Below the pieces are notes generated by a model. It was given only the letters and a program-made list of their open reading frames with translations, did not search any database and was not told where the DNA came from. Positions 36,423 to 44,894 of a stretch of DNA of 64,000 nucleotides are shown piece after piece (the first letter of the stretch is position 1; each line of letters begins with the position of its first letter). The position numbers and the translations under genes are program-made. Source of the stretch: Algoriphagus sp. (lineage in GTDB: Bacteria; Bacteroidota; Bacteroidia; Cytophagales; Cyclobacteriaceae); contig NZ_JABXIN010000007.1 in the NCBI RefSeq assembly GCF_013373065.1, forward strand, positions 37,142-101,141, in the 5' to 3' direction.

Positions 36423-39400
36423 TTATTGATTCGGAATGTAGCGGTAATTGATGGATCGGTTGGAAATAGAATCCAGACGATTCTCGACGGGAGTTAAATC
36501 AATCTCTTGCCAATTTTCCTCATCATTGTATCTCAAGAAATAATCTGAGTCTTCCACTAGATTCGATTGTCGCTTTTTCCGGCGCGTTATTTTTTGGAAG
36601 AGTTCGGAAAAGGAATTAAATGAAACATTCTGCGAAAGAGCAACGCCATAAGTGGCCACATTTCTAGAAAGCGAAAGGGAGGTGAAAGTATTGAAATTGT
36701 TCCGATTGAATATCCTCACTCGGTAAACGCCATCATCAGTCAATAGGTATTCTGCCTGCCAATCACCAATGATTGCTGCGGCATCCGCTTGTCCGGTATT
36801 ATCTGTGAATCCACCATCTCGAGATACTCGAAGTCGTCCATCCAAGAAGGTGTAGGCCACACTTAATTGAAATGTTTCGAGGGCACTTTGGTCCAAGGTG
36901 GCTAAGTCTACGTTGATTTCCAGGTTTTTATCCACCTGTCCCAAAAAGGAATTAAGTTGGGCAGAGAGAAGTTGTCCCAAACTATTAGACAGTGAGTTTA
37001 CACCAGCGAATTGACCCTCTGGCGAAAATGAACGGGTCATGATAACGGAAAATACCTGTCGGTTCATTTCCTGCTCATCATTCGCAACCCGAGTCTGGAA
37101 GGAGGAAACTGCAGTTTGAACATCTCCGGTATTGGGGAATTGAGAGAAATCAAACCCAAATTCGATATCTGGGGACAGTAATTCTCCATTTAAATCCATG
37201 ATGACCCCAACTGGATACCTGCGGTTCGCTACAGTATTATCTTGATTGGGATTGGTAGAGCTACTTGCTAATAATGGCTGAATGGATACAGATTCCTCAT
37301 ATTTTGCAGTTAGGTCCATAACCCCTTCATAGGGATCTCCAAACCAAGAAATACGGCCCCCAGGTTCAACTTTAAATTCTTTCTTTACTACGTTATAGAG
37401 GGAGAAATTGTAAGTTGCTTCGGTAACTTCATAGGTTCCATTAAGAGAGAAATTCCCTTGAGTATCAATATTCATGGTCAAAACCCCTTTTCCTCGCCCA
37501 GAAATCTTTTCTTGGGTTCGTGGGTCGATGACAATTTCTGCATAGGCATCTGGAGTTACATCCAAGACAAAATTCATTTGCACATTTTGAATGTCCAGTC
37601 GGTTAATTTCCTCACTCAAGCCCTGTACTGAAACGGTATCATAAATATTGATGAAGTGAATATAGTCTTCACTTACCTGCTCATCACTACTTGAAAGAGG
37701 GATGAAAATTCGAGTGTCGGGTTGGCTGGTGGCCCGGGCATCAATCACAAGATTGTTAGTAGATCCTGTGATATCGAGCGTGCCGGAAACATAGACATTT
37801 CCATAGAATACCTCATTGTCTTTGATGGTGGTATTCATTACTTGGAAATTGTTCATGCGGGCGCTGATATCTAATAAAATATCCTCAATTCCCTGATAGG
37901 TCAACCCTCCATTAAGGTTTGCTGTATTTCCCCGAACATCCTTTGCAACCAAGCGATCAAATCGGATTTCCCCAGGGGTAAACAAAATACTACCATCTAA
38001 CTGATAAAGGGCATTTAAAAAATTCACTCGAACTCTTCCTTTATTGATTTTACCCTCTCCTTGTAAAATGGGATTGATGGGATCACCTTGCAATTGGATA
38101 TTTCCCGAAATACTTCCCCCCATATCTGAGAGATAATTTGAGAGGAAAGGTTCAAACATGGCAAGTTCAGCATCTTCCAAATTCCCTTTCAAATCAAAAT
38201 CGAAGTCATTGAGGCCCAATTGCCCTGAAAGGTCTATGGTTTTTTTGCCATTTAGCACATTTTCAATAGCAAGGTCCAAGGCATTTTCCTGAAGATTAGC
38301 CCTCATCAATAAGTCTCCGACGGGGATTTCATTTATTGCAAATCCGCCGATTGTAATTTCGGAGTTTAAAATAAGTTGATCGCTTGCACTGTAATAGGCT
38401 GTTACCAAGCCATTGATTGCTCCTTCATATTCCTGCGGAGCGAAGGTGTTCAGGATATTAGCATTGACATTCGTTAGAGTCAAATTCCATTTTTTGTCTG
38501 CCGAACTTCCCAAAACTCCTTCTGCTTTGATTTCTTGGTTTCCTGAGTGAAGTCGTAAATTTTCAAAAATAGTTGAATTGGGAAGGAGTCTGATTTGATT
38601 TTCGGGGTCAATTTCCCAACGATCTCCCAATACCTCTAGCTGAGAGGGGAGCATTTGAATCTTTGTTTCCTCGGCAGAAAATTGAGCTACAGCGTTAATT
38701 CGTGCCCTACTCTGAGTAGAATCTTGATCCAATGCAAAGTTAAGGTCCAAAGCTTCATTGTTCCAGATGGCCTCAAATCCCAAATTGCTAAAATCGAGTT
38801 TGCCACCTACGTTTTGCTGCTTAGAAAAAATGTAGAAAGAGGCTAATACTTTCGGACTGTTAATGATTTTTGATGTATTGAAATCTACATTGACGTCTCT
38901 AGCTTCATTTCCTTGAAATCGGATTGTATCAATACTGGTGAAAAAATTGAAAATGGTGTTTTCTGAGGTCTGATAGAAAGCACCTTCGATGAGTGTGTTT
39001 TTTGAAATATACAATTCAGGTTGGATGAGATCTAGAATTGGATTGATATTGATCAATCGGACATTCAAATCCAAATTATATGGGAGATTGAAATTCTGCT
39101 CTAGGTCAGCAATGGGAGGTGTTTCCTGAAATAGAATTGCCAGGTATTGTTCAAATAAAAGGGGTAAATCCCTACTCATTTGCTCCAACTGGAATTGCCC
39201 GGAAGCACCGGCTACGATATAGTCAGAATTAAGAGACATGGTACGGGTGCCGCCTGCGAAAAGTGACTGGAAGGCGAAATCCCCCACATCCAATACCCGG
39301 TCCTCAAAACCAACCATAATGTCCTTGAAACGCATGATTCCGCTGAGTTGGTCAATTTCAATTCCGCGGGTATCCATTTCCAAAACACCATGAACATAAG

Positions 39401-41027
39401 CTGTGGTGTCTATCAAGTTCAAAGCCTGAAGGTTTGCCGAATCGAGATCCAGCAACATGTTAATGGATTCTGAACCCTCTTTCAATTGAATAGACCCATT
39501 TCCAGTTAATATTAGGTTGGGATCATTGATAGATAGATTTCCTTCAAAAAGTTCCAACCCGTATTTGGCATCTGTACGGATATTCGTGTAGTTATATCCC
39601 AAGAGACCCAATTTTGAAATTGAAGCATTAAGATCTAAAAGCAAGTCTTCTGCATTGCTCCCTTGAATATCTACATTTCCATCTAATGAAATTTGCTGTA
39701 GGAGTTCGGGGTTGTCAGTAAGAATGCCAAGATTCAGATTTTGAACCTGAACTTTGGAAACAATTGAATTGAAGTCTCCTTTTTTATCAAAGTTTACCCG
39801 GCCGATAAGGTTACCAATGGATGTTTTGAAATCCCCATTGGTAGTAAAACGATTTAAAAGACCAGCAAAGTCTGCGCTCAATCGGATGGTCCCGAGTTTA
39901 TTTACCTGTTTCCCAACCTCAGGATCTAAATAAGGACTCAGGTCCTTTGTTTGGATGGTGGTATTTTTGAGAGAAAGGTTGATATAGGTGTTTTCTACGT
40001 CCGGTAATCCATCCAAATAGAAAGCTCCAAAAATCTCAGTCTTTTTTCCAATTCGTAGGAGGAATTCGTCTGATTTGATTTCTGAAATAGTCCCCGAAAC
40101 CTCCCCGCTTAAGATAATTTGATCCTTAATATTAGGAAGTGTAGGAGCGAAAAAATTAAGGTCTCCCAGTCCCAAGATCGTTTCTTCCATACGGGCCTGG
40201 ATCGTAACATCCGTTACGAAATTGGAAAAGGAAGCTGGTGAATCATATTCAAATCTCAAGTAATCACGAATGTGGCTTTCATTGCTTACCAGTTTCAATT
40301 GCTCAAATTCCATGAATTGGGGAGCGAAGGTGAAATTGGTTTTGAACTCTTTGATGTTTAGACCTGATGCAATTTCATTCCCTGAAAGATGTCCAATATT
40401 CAATTTGACTACCCCATTTTGGATTGCAAACTCAGAGGCTGATAGTTGGATGTCCGAAAATTGCATCCGATTATAATCCAAGCCCTCTGTAATTAACTCC
40501 GAATTCGAGTTAATCAATGTAAACTTTGAGTTTCGAAAGTCGATCTGATCGATCGAGAATTTTCCTCCTCCCGATCCACCACCAGAGCCAAATGCCTCAC
40601 TTAATTCAGTCACCCATTGGTTAATATTCATGATGGAATCACCTTCATGGGTAATCAGCTGGACTGTTGCTTCCTCAATTCGAATCTGGTCCAGGGTAGG
40701 GTTTCCAGCGGAAAGAAGGGAGCTAAGTTCAAAGTCCACAAAGGCCTCTTTTGCCCCAAGCATAAGACTGTCTCTGGAGTCCCTAATTTCGAAATTTTGA
40801 ATCGTCAAAGCATCCCACCAAGTGAGTTGAATTCGATCTATGGAAGTGTGGAAATTCGTACGATCGTTAAGATAGCCTGCTACGCGATCAACGAGCCAGT
40901 TTTGTATAGTCGTGAACTGAACTAAGGCAGCAATCAATAAAATCAGGAGGGAAAAGTATAAAATTACCCTTAGAAATACCCGGAAGGTCTTGTGTAAAAA
41001 ATCCGTAACTTTCGGCTTCTTTTCCAA
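36423..41027 (-). CDS. tamB: TamB-like translocation and assembly module protein
   Basis: 1534 aa. An N-terminal anchor helix (about 18-38) holds the protein in the inner membrane. A very long repetitive beta-strand region (about 40-1250) forms a groove-like structure. The conserved C-terminal DUF490/TamB domain (about 1080-1480) is recognisable. TamB-like (AsmA-superfamily) proteins bridge the envelope and carry phospholipids or assist outer-membrane protein assembly. The start is TTG at 41027: an in-frame TAG lies three codons upstream and no ATG intervenes. Its first base position is shared with the divergent tsaD ATG. Confidence 0.9.
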   Translation of the reverse strand: MEKKPKVTDFLHKTFRVFLRVILYFSLLILLIAALVQFTTIQNWLVDRVAGYLNDRTNFHTSIDRIQLTWWDALTIQNFEIRDSRDSLMLGAKEAFVDFELSSLLSAGNPTLDQIRIEEATVQLITHEGDSIMNINQWVTELSEAFGSGGGSGGGKFSIDQIDFRNSKFTLINSNSELITEGLDYNRMQFSDIQLSASEFAIQNGVVKLNIGHLSGNEIASGLNIKEFKTNFTFAPQFMEFEQLKLVSNESHIRDYLRFEYDSPASFSNFVTDVTIQARMEETILGLGDLNFFAPTLPNIKDQIILSGEVSGTISEIKSDEFLLRIGKKTEIFGAFYLDGLPDVENTYINLSLKNTTIQTKDLSPYLDPEVGKQVNKLGTIRLSADFAGLLNRFTTNGDFKTSIGNLIGRVNFDKKGDFNSIVSKVQVQNLNLGILTDNPELLQQISLDGNVDIQGSNAEDLLLDLNASISKLGLLGYNYTNIRTDAKYGLELFEGNLSINDPNLILTGNGSIQLKEGSESINMLLDLDSANLQALNLIDTTAYVHGVLEMDTRGIEIDQLSGIMRFKDIMVGFEDRVLDVGDFAFQSLFAGGTRTMSLNSDYIVAGASGQFQLEQMSRDLPLLFEQYLAILFQETPPIADLEQNFNLPYNLDLNVRLININPILDLIQPELYISKNTLIEGAFYQTSENTIFNFFTSIDTIRFQGNEARDVNVDFNTSKIINSPKVLASFYIFSKQQNVGGKLDFSNLGFEAIWNNEALDLNFALDQDSTQSRARINAVAQFSAEETKIQMLPSQLEVLGDRWEIDPENQIRLLPNSTIFENLRLHSGNQEIKAEGVLGSSADKKWNLTLTNVNANILNTFAPQEYEGAINGLVTAYYSASDQLILNSEITIGGFAINEIPVGDLLMRANLQENALDLAIENVLNGKKTIDLSGQLGLNDFDFDLKGNLEDAELAMFEPFLSNYLSDMGGSISGNIQLQGDPINPILQGEGKINKGRVRVNFLNALYQLDGSILFTPGEIRFDRLVAKDVRGNTANLNGGLTYQGIEDILLDISARMNNFQVMNTTIKDNEVFYGNVYVSGTLDITGSTNNLVIDARATSQPDTRIFIPLSSSDEQVSEDYIHFINIYDTVSVQGLSEEINRLDIQNVQMNFVLDVTPDAYAEIVIDPRTQEKISGRGKGVLTMNIDTQGNFSLNGTYEVTEATYNFSLYNVVKKEFKVEPGGRISWFGDPYEGVMDLTAKYEESVSIQPLLASSSTNPNQDNTVANRRYPVGVIMDLNGELLSPDIEFGFDFSQFPNTGDVQTAVSSFQTRVANDEQEMNRQVFSVIMTRSFSPEGQFAGVNSLSNSLGQLLSAQLNSFLGQVDKNLEINVDLATLDQSALETFQLSVAYTFLDGRLRVSRDGGFTDNTGQADAAAIIGDWQAEYLLTDDGVYRVRIFNRNNFNTFTSLSLSRNVATYGVALSQNVSFNSFSELFQKITRRKKRQSNLVEDSDYFLRYNDEENWQEIDLTPVENRLDSISNRSINYRYIPNQ

Positions 41028-42040
41028 TGGGTACTAAGGATATTTATATATTGGCAATTGAGTCTTCGTGTGACGAAACTTCGGCCTCTGTCATCTTTAA
41101 TGGCAAAGTACTTAATAATATTGTCGCCACACAATCTGTCCACGAAAAATATGGTGGTGTTGTTCCGGAGTTAGCTTCTCGAGCCCATCAGGAAAACATT
41201 GTTCCGGTAGTTCAAGAGGCACTTTTGTCGGCAGGTGTTTCAAAAAGTCAACTCTCCGCTATTGCCTTTACGCGCGGTCCTGGACTGATGGGGGCCTTAT
41301 TAGTGGGAGTGAGTTTTGCCAAAGCTTTAGCGCAGGCCCTAGGCATTCCTTTAATCGAGGTCAATCACATGCAAGCCCATGTTTTGGCTCATTTTATCGA
41401 GGATCCCAAACCTTCATTTCCCTTCCTTTGCCTTACGGTGAGTGGAGGACATACTCAATTGGTTTTGGTGAAGGATTTTTTGGAAATGGAAGTGATTGGA
41501 GAGACTCGGGATGATGCAGTGGGGGAAGCGTTTGATAAGACTGCTAAATTGCTGGGGTTAACTTACCCTGGGGGGCCTTTGATTGATCGCTATGCCCAAA
41601 AAGGAAATCCCCGAGCTTTTGATTTTCCTGTGACACGGATGCCAGGATTGGATTTTTCATTTAGCGGGATAAAAACAGCTGTACTGTATTTTCTTCAAGA
41701 TAAAATGAAGGAAAACCCGAACTTTATTCAAGAAAATCTTGCTGATCTATGTGCGAGTATTCAGTACACGTTAATTGAGATGCTTCGGATCAAACTAGAA
41801 GAGGCTTCCAAAAAACTACAGATCAAAGAAATTGCGATCGCGGGGGGTGTATCTGCCAATTCAGGCCTGAGGTCGACTTTGACTCAAATAGCTGCCAAAA
41901 AAGGTTGGAACCTTTATATTCCCAAATTTGAATATTGTACTGATAATGCGGGTATGATCGCGATTGCGGCTCATTTTAAATATCTGAAAGGAGAATTTTC
42001 ATCATTGGATGTGACTCCATTAGCCAAAATGAAAATCTGA
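41027..42040 (+). CDS. tsaD: tRNA N6-adenosine threonylcarbamoyltransferase TsaD
   Basis: 337 aa, full length. It makes the universal t6A37 modification of ANN-decoding tRNAs. Seen: the N-terminal ATPase phosphate loop IESSCDETS (11-19), the metal-binding H114 and H118 of HMQAH, SGGHTQL near 139, and the late GGVSANSGLR near 280. Start at ATG 41027. It overlaps the tamB start codon by one base, so the promoter must lie inside tamB. smpB begins one base after its stop, so the two form a translation-related operon. Confidence 0.96.
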   Translation: MGTKDIYILAIESSCDETSASVIFNGKVLNNIVATQSVHEKYGGVVPELASRAHQENIVPVVQEALLSAGVSKSQLSAIAFTRGPGLMGALLVGVSFAKALAQALGIPLIEVNHMQAHVLAHFIEDPKPSFPFLCLTVSGGHTQLVLVKDFLEMEVIGETRDDAVGEAFDKTAKLLGLTYPGGPLIDRYAQKGNPRAFDFPVTRMPGLDFSFSGIKTAVLYFLQDKMKENPNFIQENLADLCASIQYTLIEMLRIKLEEASKKLQIKEIAIAGGVSANSGLRSTLTQIAAKKGWNLYIPKFEYCTDNAGMIAIAAHFKYLKGEFSSLDVTPLAKMKI

Positions 42041-42041
42041 T

Positions 42042-42509
42042 ATGGCTGAAAAAAAGAAATTCGATAAAATCATTAACATCAAGAATAAGAAAGCCAGTTT
42101 CCAATTTGAGTTTTTGGAAACATACGTGGCTGGTATTGTATTGAAAGGTACCGAAATCAAATCCTTGCGGGAAGGAAAGGTTTCGTTGACAGAATCTTTC
42201 TGCATTTTTTTAGATGATGAATTATTTGTGCGCCAAATGCATATAGCTCCTTATTCCATGGCGGCAAGCTATAATCATGAGGCCGTAAGAGATCGAAAAT
42301 TACTTTTAAGCAAAAAAGAATTGGAAAAACTCCAGACGAAGTCTCAAGAAAAAGGTCTCACTATCATTCCTGTTCGTATATTTATCAATGACCGAGGACT
42401 CGCCAAAATGGAGATTGCCCTAGGTCGTGGGAAAAAAATACACGACAAACGTCAGGATTTGAAGGAAAAAGATGCCAAAAGAGAACTTCAGCGAATGGCC
42501 CTTAAGTAA
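42042..42509 (+). CDS. smpB: SsrA-binding protein SmpB
   Basis: 155 aa, normal length. SmpB binds tmRNA and starts trans-translation on stalled ribosomes. The OB-fold core is recognisable in YVAGIVLKGTEIKSLREGKVSL (near 28-49) and ALGRGKKIHDKR near the end. The tmRNA itself is not in this window. It overlaps the next gene by 38 bp in another frame. Confidence 0.96.
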   Translation: MAEKKKFDKIINIKNKKASFQFEFLETYVAGIVLKGTEIKSLREGKVSLTESFCIFLDDELFVRQMHIAPYSMAASYNHEAVRDRKLLLSKKELEKLQTKSQEKGLTIIPVRIFINDRGLAKMEIALGRGKKIHDKRQDLKEKDAKRELQRMALK

Positions 42510-43272
42510 TGCGTATGGAATTTGCAGGCAGACGATCTTGCCTGTTTACAAAAAGCCTTCTCGGGATTCTGCTCTATTGACTCAACTGCTTTTTGGAGAA
42601 TGTTACCAAGTTTTAGCAGTTTCACAAGACCGCCAGTGGTACCGGATTTTTCATGAGGATAGCCGGATGGGGGGATGGATTTCATCCAAATCCCTGAAAG
42701 AAATCCAACAACAAGATTACCTCAATTTTCTAAGTCAGGATTTTCAGGTGGTGACAAGTCCAATCGCCGCCATAGAATACCAAGGAACCAACCTATACCT
42801 TCTTCCGGGAAGTCGCCTGCATTTCTCGGAATTGGAATTGTTCAACTGGCAGGATACGATTGGGTTCACAGGATCAAGTCGAAGCCATGCCCATCGTGCC
42901 GATCGGGATGAATTGATCGAAATAGCGCTACGATACGTCAATGCCCCTTGGCAACCTGGAGGAAGGAGTATTTTTGGATTGGATGAGGTGCTGGGGTTTG
43001 CCTTAATTTATACTATTGGGGGCTACACATGGCATGCAGCGGCTTTACCTGGCAGGATTTTGCCTTTCAATCATGCCATGCCTGGAGATTTGTTTATTTT
43101 TCATGATGAACTGAAGCGAACCGATCACTTTGCGATTTATTTGGGGCTAGAAGAAGTGCTGTGGATGGATCACAAAATGCGGGTTTCAGATTTGGACGAA
43201 TGGCAAGATCATCTAGCAAACAATCGAACTGAACAAGTCGTTTTGGAAGCTAGGTCAGTATTTGGATTGTGA
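42472..43272 (+). CDS. NlpC/P60-like (C40) protein lacking the catalytic cysteine
   Basis: 266 aa. Two SH3b-like domains (about 10-75 and 80-125) are followed by an NlpC/P60 domain (about 140-260). In active C40 peptidases the Cys sits in a G-(I/L)-D-C-S-G-F motif. Here the same place reads GLDEVLGF (about 168-175), with no Cys and one extra residue. The His of DHFAIYLG and the proline-containing entry PWQPGGRS are kept. It is therefore probably a peptidoglycan-binding pseudo-enzyme. There is no signal peptide at the assigned start. The 38-bp overlap with smpB makes the exact start uncertain. Confidence 0.72.
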   Translation: MPKENFSEWPLSNAYGICRQTILPVYKKPSRDSALLTQLLFGECYQVLAVSQDRQWYRIFHEDSRMGGWISSKSLKEIQQQDYLNFLSQDFQVVTSPIAAIEYQGTNLYLLPGSRLHFSELELFNWQDTIGFTGSSRSHAHRADRDELIEIALRYVNAPWQPGGRSIFGLDEVLGFALIYTIGGYTWHAAALPGRILPFNHAMPGDLFIFHDELKRTDHFAIYLGLEEVLWMDHKMRVSDLDEWQDHLANNRTEQVVLEARSVFGL

Positions 43273-43784
43273 TGGAAAAACGTGTGCTTGTATTGAACCT
43301 GGATCATTCTCCGGTAGCAGTGGTATCGGTGCAAAAGGCTATTGTACTCACACTTTTGGAAAAAGCGACCGTTCTTACCGCCTATGAGTTTTTACAGATT
43401 CGAACCATTCGTCAAACCTTTGATTATCCGGCTGTCATTCGGCTTAATCAATACAAAAATATTCCCTATCGGGGAGTCCTGTTGAATCGTAACAATCTGT
43501 TTCGTCGGGACAATGGCGAATGTCAATATTGTGGTTCAAAACGTCATTTGACGGTGGATCATGTGCTTCCTCGCTCTAAAGGAGGAAAGACTTCTTGGAC
43601 AAATTTGGTCACGGCTTGTAATCGCTGCAATGTAAATAAGGGGGATAAAACTCCAGAAGAGGCTGGAATGCCCTTAAAATCAAATCCATTTAAACCTACT
43701 TTGACATATTTTTTAGCAGATTATGCAGAGCGGCATGCGTCAGAGTGGCTCCCCTTTTTGAATATAAAAATCACTCAGTCCTGA
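43269..43784 (+). CDS. HNH endonuclease family protein
   Basis: 171 aa. An N-terminal region (VLVLNLDHSPVAVVSVQKAI) is typical of the conserved Bacteroidota/actinobacterial HNH group. The HNH core has zinc ligands C86-x2-C89 (near) and a second C-x2-C in TACNRCN. The active segment is TVDHVLPRSKGG and NLVTACN. It is often a housekeeping nuclease of unknown target rather than a mobile one. The start overlaps the C40-like gene by 4 bp, so cotranscription with tsaD-smpB is likely. Confidence 0.87.
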   Translation: MMEKRVLVLNLDHSPVAVVSVQKAIVLTLLEKATVLTAYEFLQIRTIRQTFDYPAVIRLNQYKNIPYRGVLLNRNNLFRRDNGECQYCGSKRHLTVDHVLPRSKGGKTSWTNLVTACNRCNVNKGDKTPEEAGMPLKSNPFKPTLTYFLADYAERHASEWLPFLNIKITQS

Positions 43785-43825
43785 TTTCTTCTAATTTTGG
43801 CAGAAAAATTGCCCCTCTTTTCATT

Positions 43826-44275
43826 ATGAGAATTCGAATTTTAACCCTGCTGATTTTTTCTTTTTTTGAAATTTCCAGTTCACTTCAAGCGCAACAATTA
43901 TTTGGCAAATGGCAATTGGTATACTTTGATGGGATTGATCAGATTCGGAATTCCGCACAATTTCGAGAGGCCACTCCAGCAGCACGTTCTAATATGGAAT
44001 ACCGGATAAAAAACCGGCTGGAAAATACCGTTTACGAATTCCTTCCTGAAGATTCATTGAAATACACCGATATGGTAAATCAGGAATTGGTGTTACGAAA
44101 GGCAACCTTCGAAGTAGATGAAAACAGGGTCTTACTTATTAAGCATGAGGATATGGTTCGAAGAGCTCAAATTGTAGAGTTAACTGAAAACAAACTCATT
44201 CTTCAACCGATCACTCAATCAGGAATGTTGGGTAGATTGATTTTTGAACCTTATATAGAACCGGAGGAAGACTAA
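43826..44275 (+). CDS. Small secreted protein, lipocalin-like
   Basis: 149 aa from ATG 43826. It is chosen because it opens with a clean signal peptide (MRIRILTLLIFSFFEI..., cleavage after LQAQQ). An upstream in-frame start would overlap the HNH gene. The mature part has LFGKWQLVYFDGID and a run of short beta strands, as in lipocalin-like DUF4488/DUF5004-type proteins. Function unknown. Its stop is 17 bp from the convergent rnhB stop. Confidence 0.7.
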   Translation: MRIRILTLLIFSFFEISSSLQAQQLFGKWQLVYFDGIDQIRNSAQFREATPAARSNMEYRIKNRLENTVYEFLPEDSLKYTDMVNQELVLRKATFEVDENRVLLIKHEDMVRRAQIVELTENKLILQPITQSGMLGRLIFEPYIEPEED

Positions 44276-44291
44276 TTTTTTTAAAATAAGC

Positions 44292-44894
44292 TCACAAGTC
44301 TAGTTTTAATTGCTCAGGAAGTAATTTAAAACTACTTCTGTGCCAGGGTGTTGCTCCATGTTTTACGATGCCCGCTCGGTGAGTTTTGGTAGGGTAGCCA
44401 GCATTTGATTCCCAGCCAAAAAAGGGATATTCCTCAGCGAGTTTTTCCATGAATCGGTCACGGTGCACCTTGGCTAAAATTGAGGCAGCAGCAATGCTTG
44501 TAAATTTGCCATCCCCTTTAATTACACAGGTAAAGGGTAGGTCTGAATCAGATTTCCAACGATTCCCGTCAATGAGAAGATGTTCAGGTTGAGTTTGAAG
44601 CGCTAAAATCGCTCTTTTCATTGCCAAAAAAGAGGCATTTAAAATATTGATTTGATCTATTTCTGCCACAGTAGCCTCTCCTAATGCCCAGGCAATGGAG
44701 GCATTCTTGATTTCTTCAACCAATTCTTCCCGCTGGGATTTGCTTAGTTTTTTGGAATCATTGATCCATTGATTTTCATATGAATTTGGTAAGATAACTG
44801 CAGCGGCAACCACCGGACCCGCGAGACATCCGCGTCCTACTTCATCACATCCTGCTTCCAGTCGATTAGCTTCTAAATAGGGTAGAAGTGGCAT
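44292..44894 (-). CDS. rnhB: Ribonuclease HII
   Basis: 200 aa. It cleaves RNA in RNA-DNA hybrids and single ribonucleotides in DNA. The metal-binding DEVGRG is near 17-22, a further Asp is in LLIDGNRW near 98, and SIAAASILAKVHRD is near 132-145. Length fits RnhB. The start overlaps the end of the upstream glucosidase gene by 29 bp. Confidence 0.95.
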   Translation of the reverse strand: MPLLPYLEANRLEAGCDEVGRGCLAGPVVAAAVILPNSYENQWINDSKKLSKSQREELVEEIKNASIAWALGEATVAEIDQINILNASFLAMKRAILALQTQPEHLLIDGNRWKSDSDLPFTCVIKGDGKFTSIAAASILAKVHRDRFMEKLAEEYPFFGWESNAGYPTKTHRAGIVKHGATPWHRSSFKLLPEQLKLDL

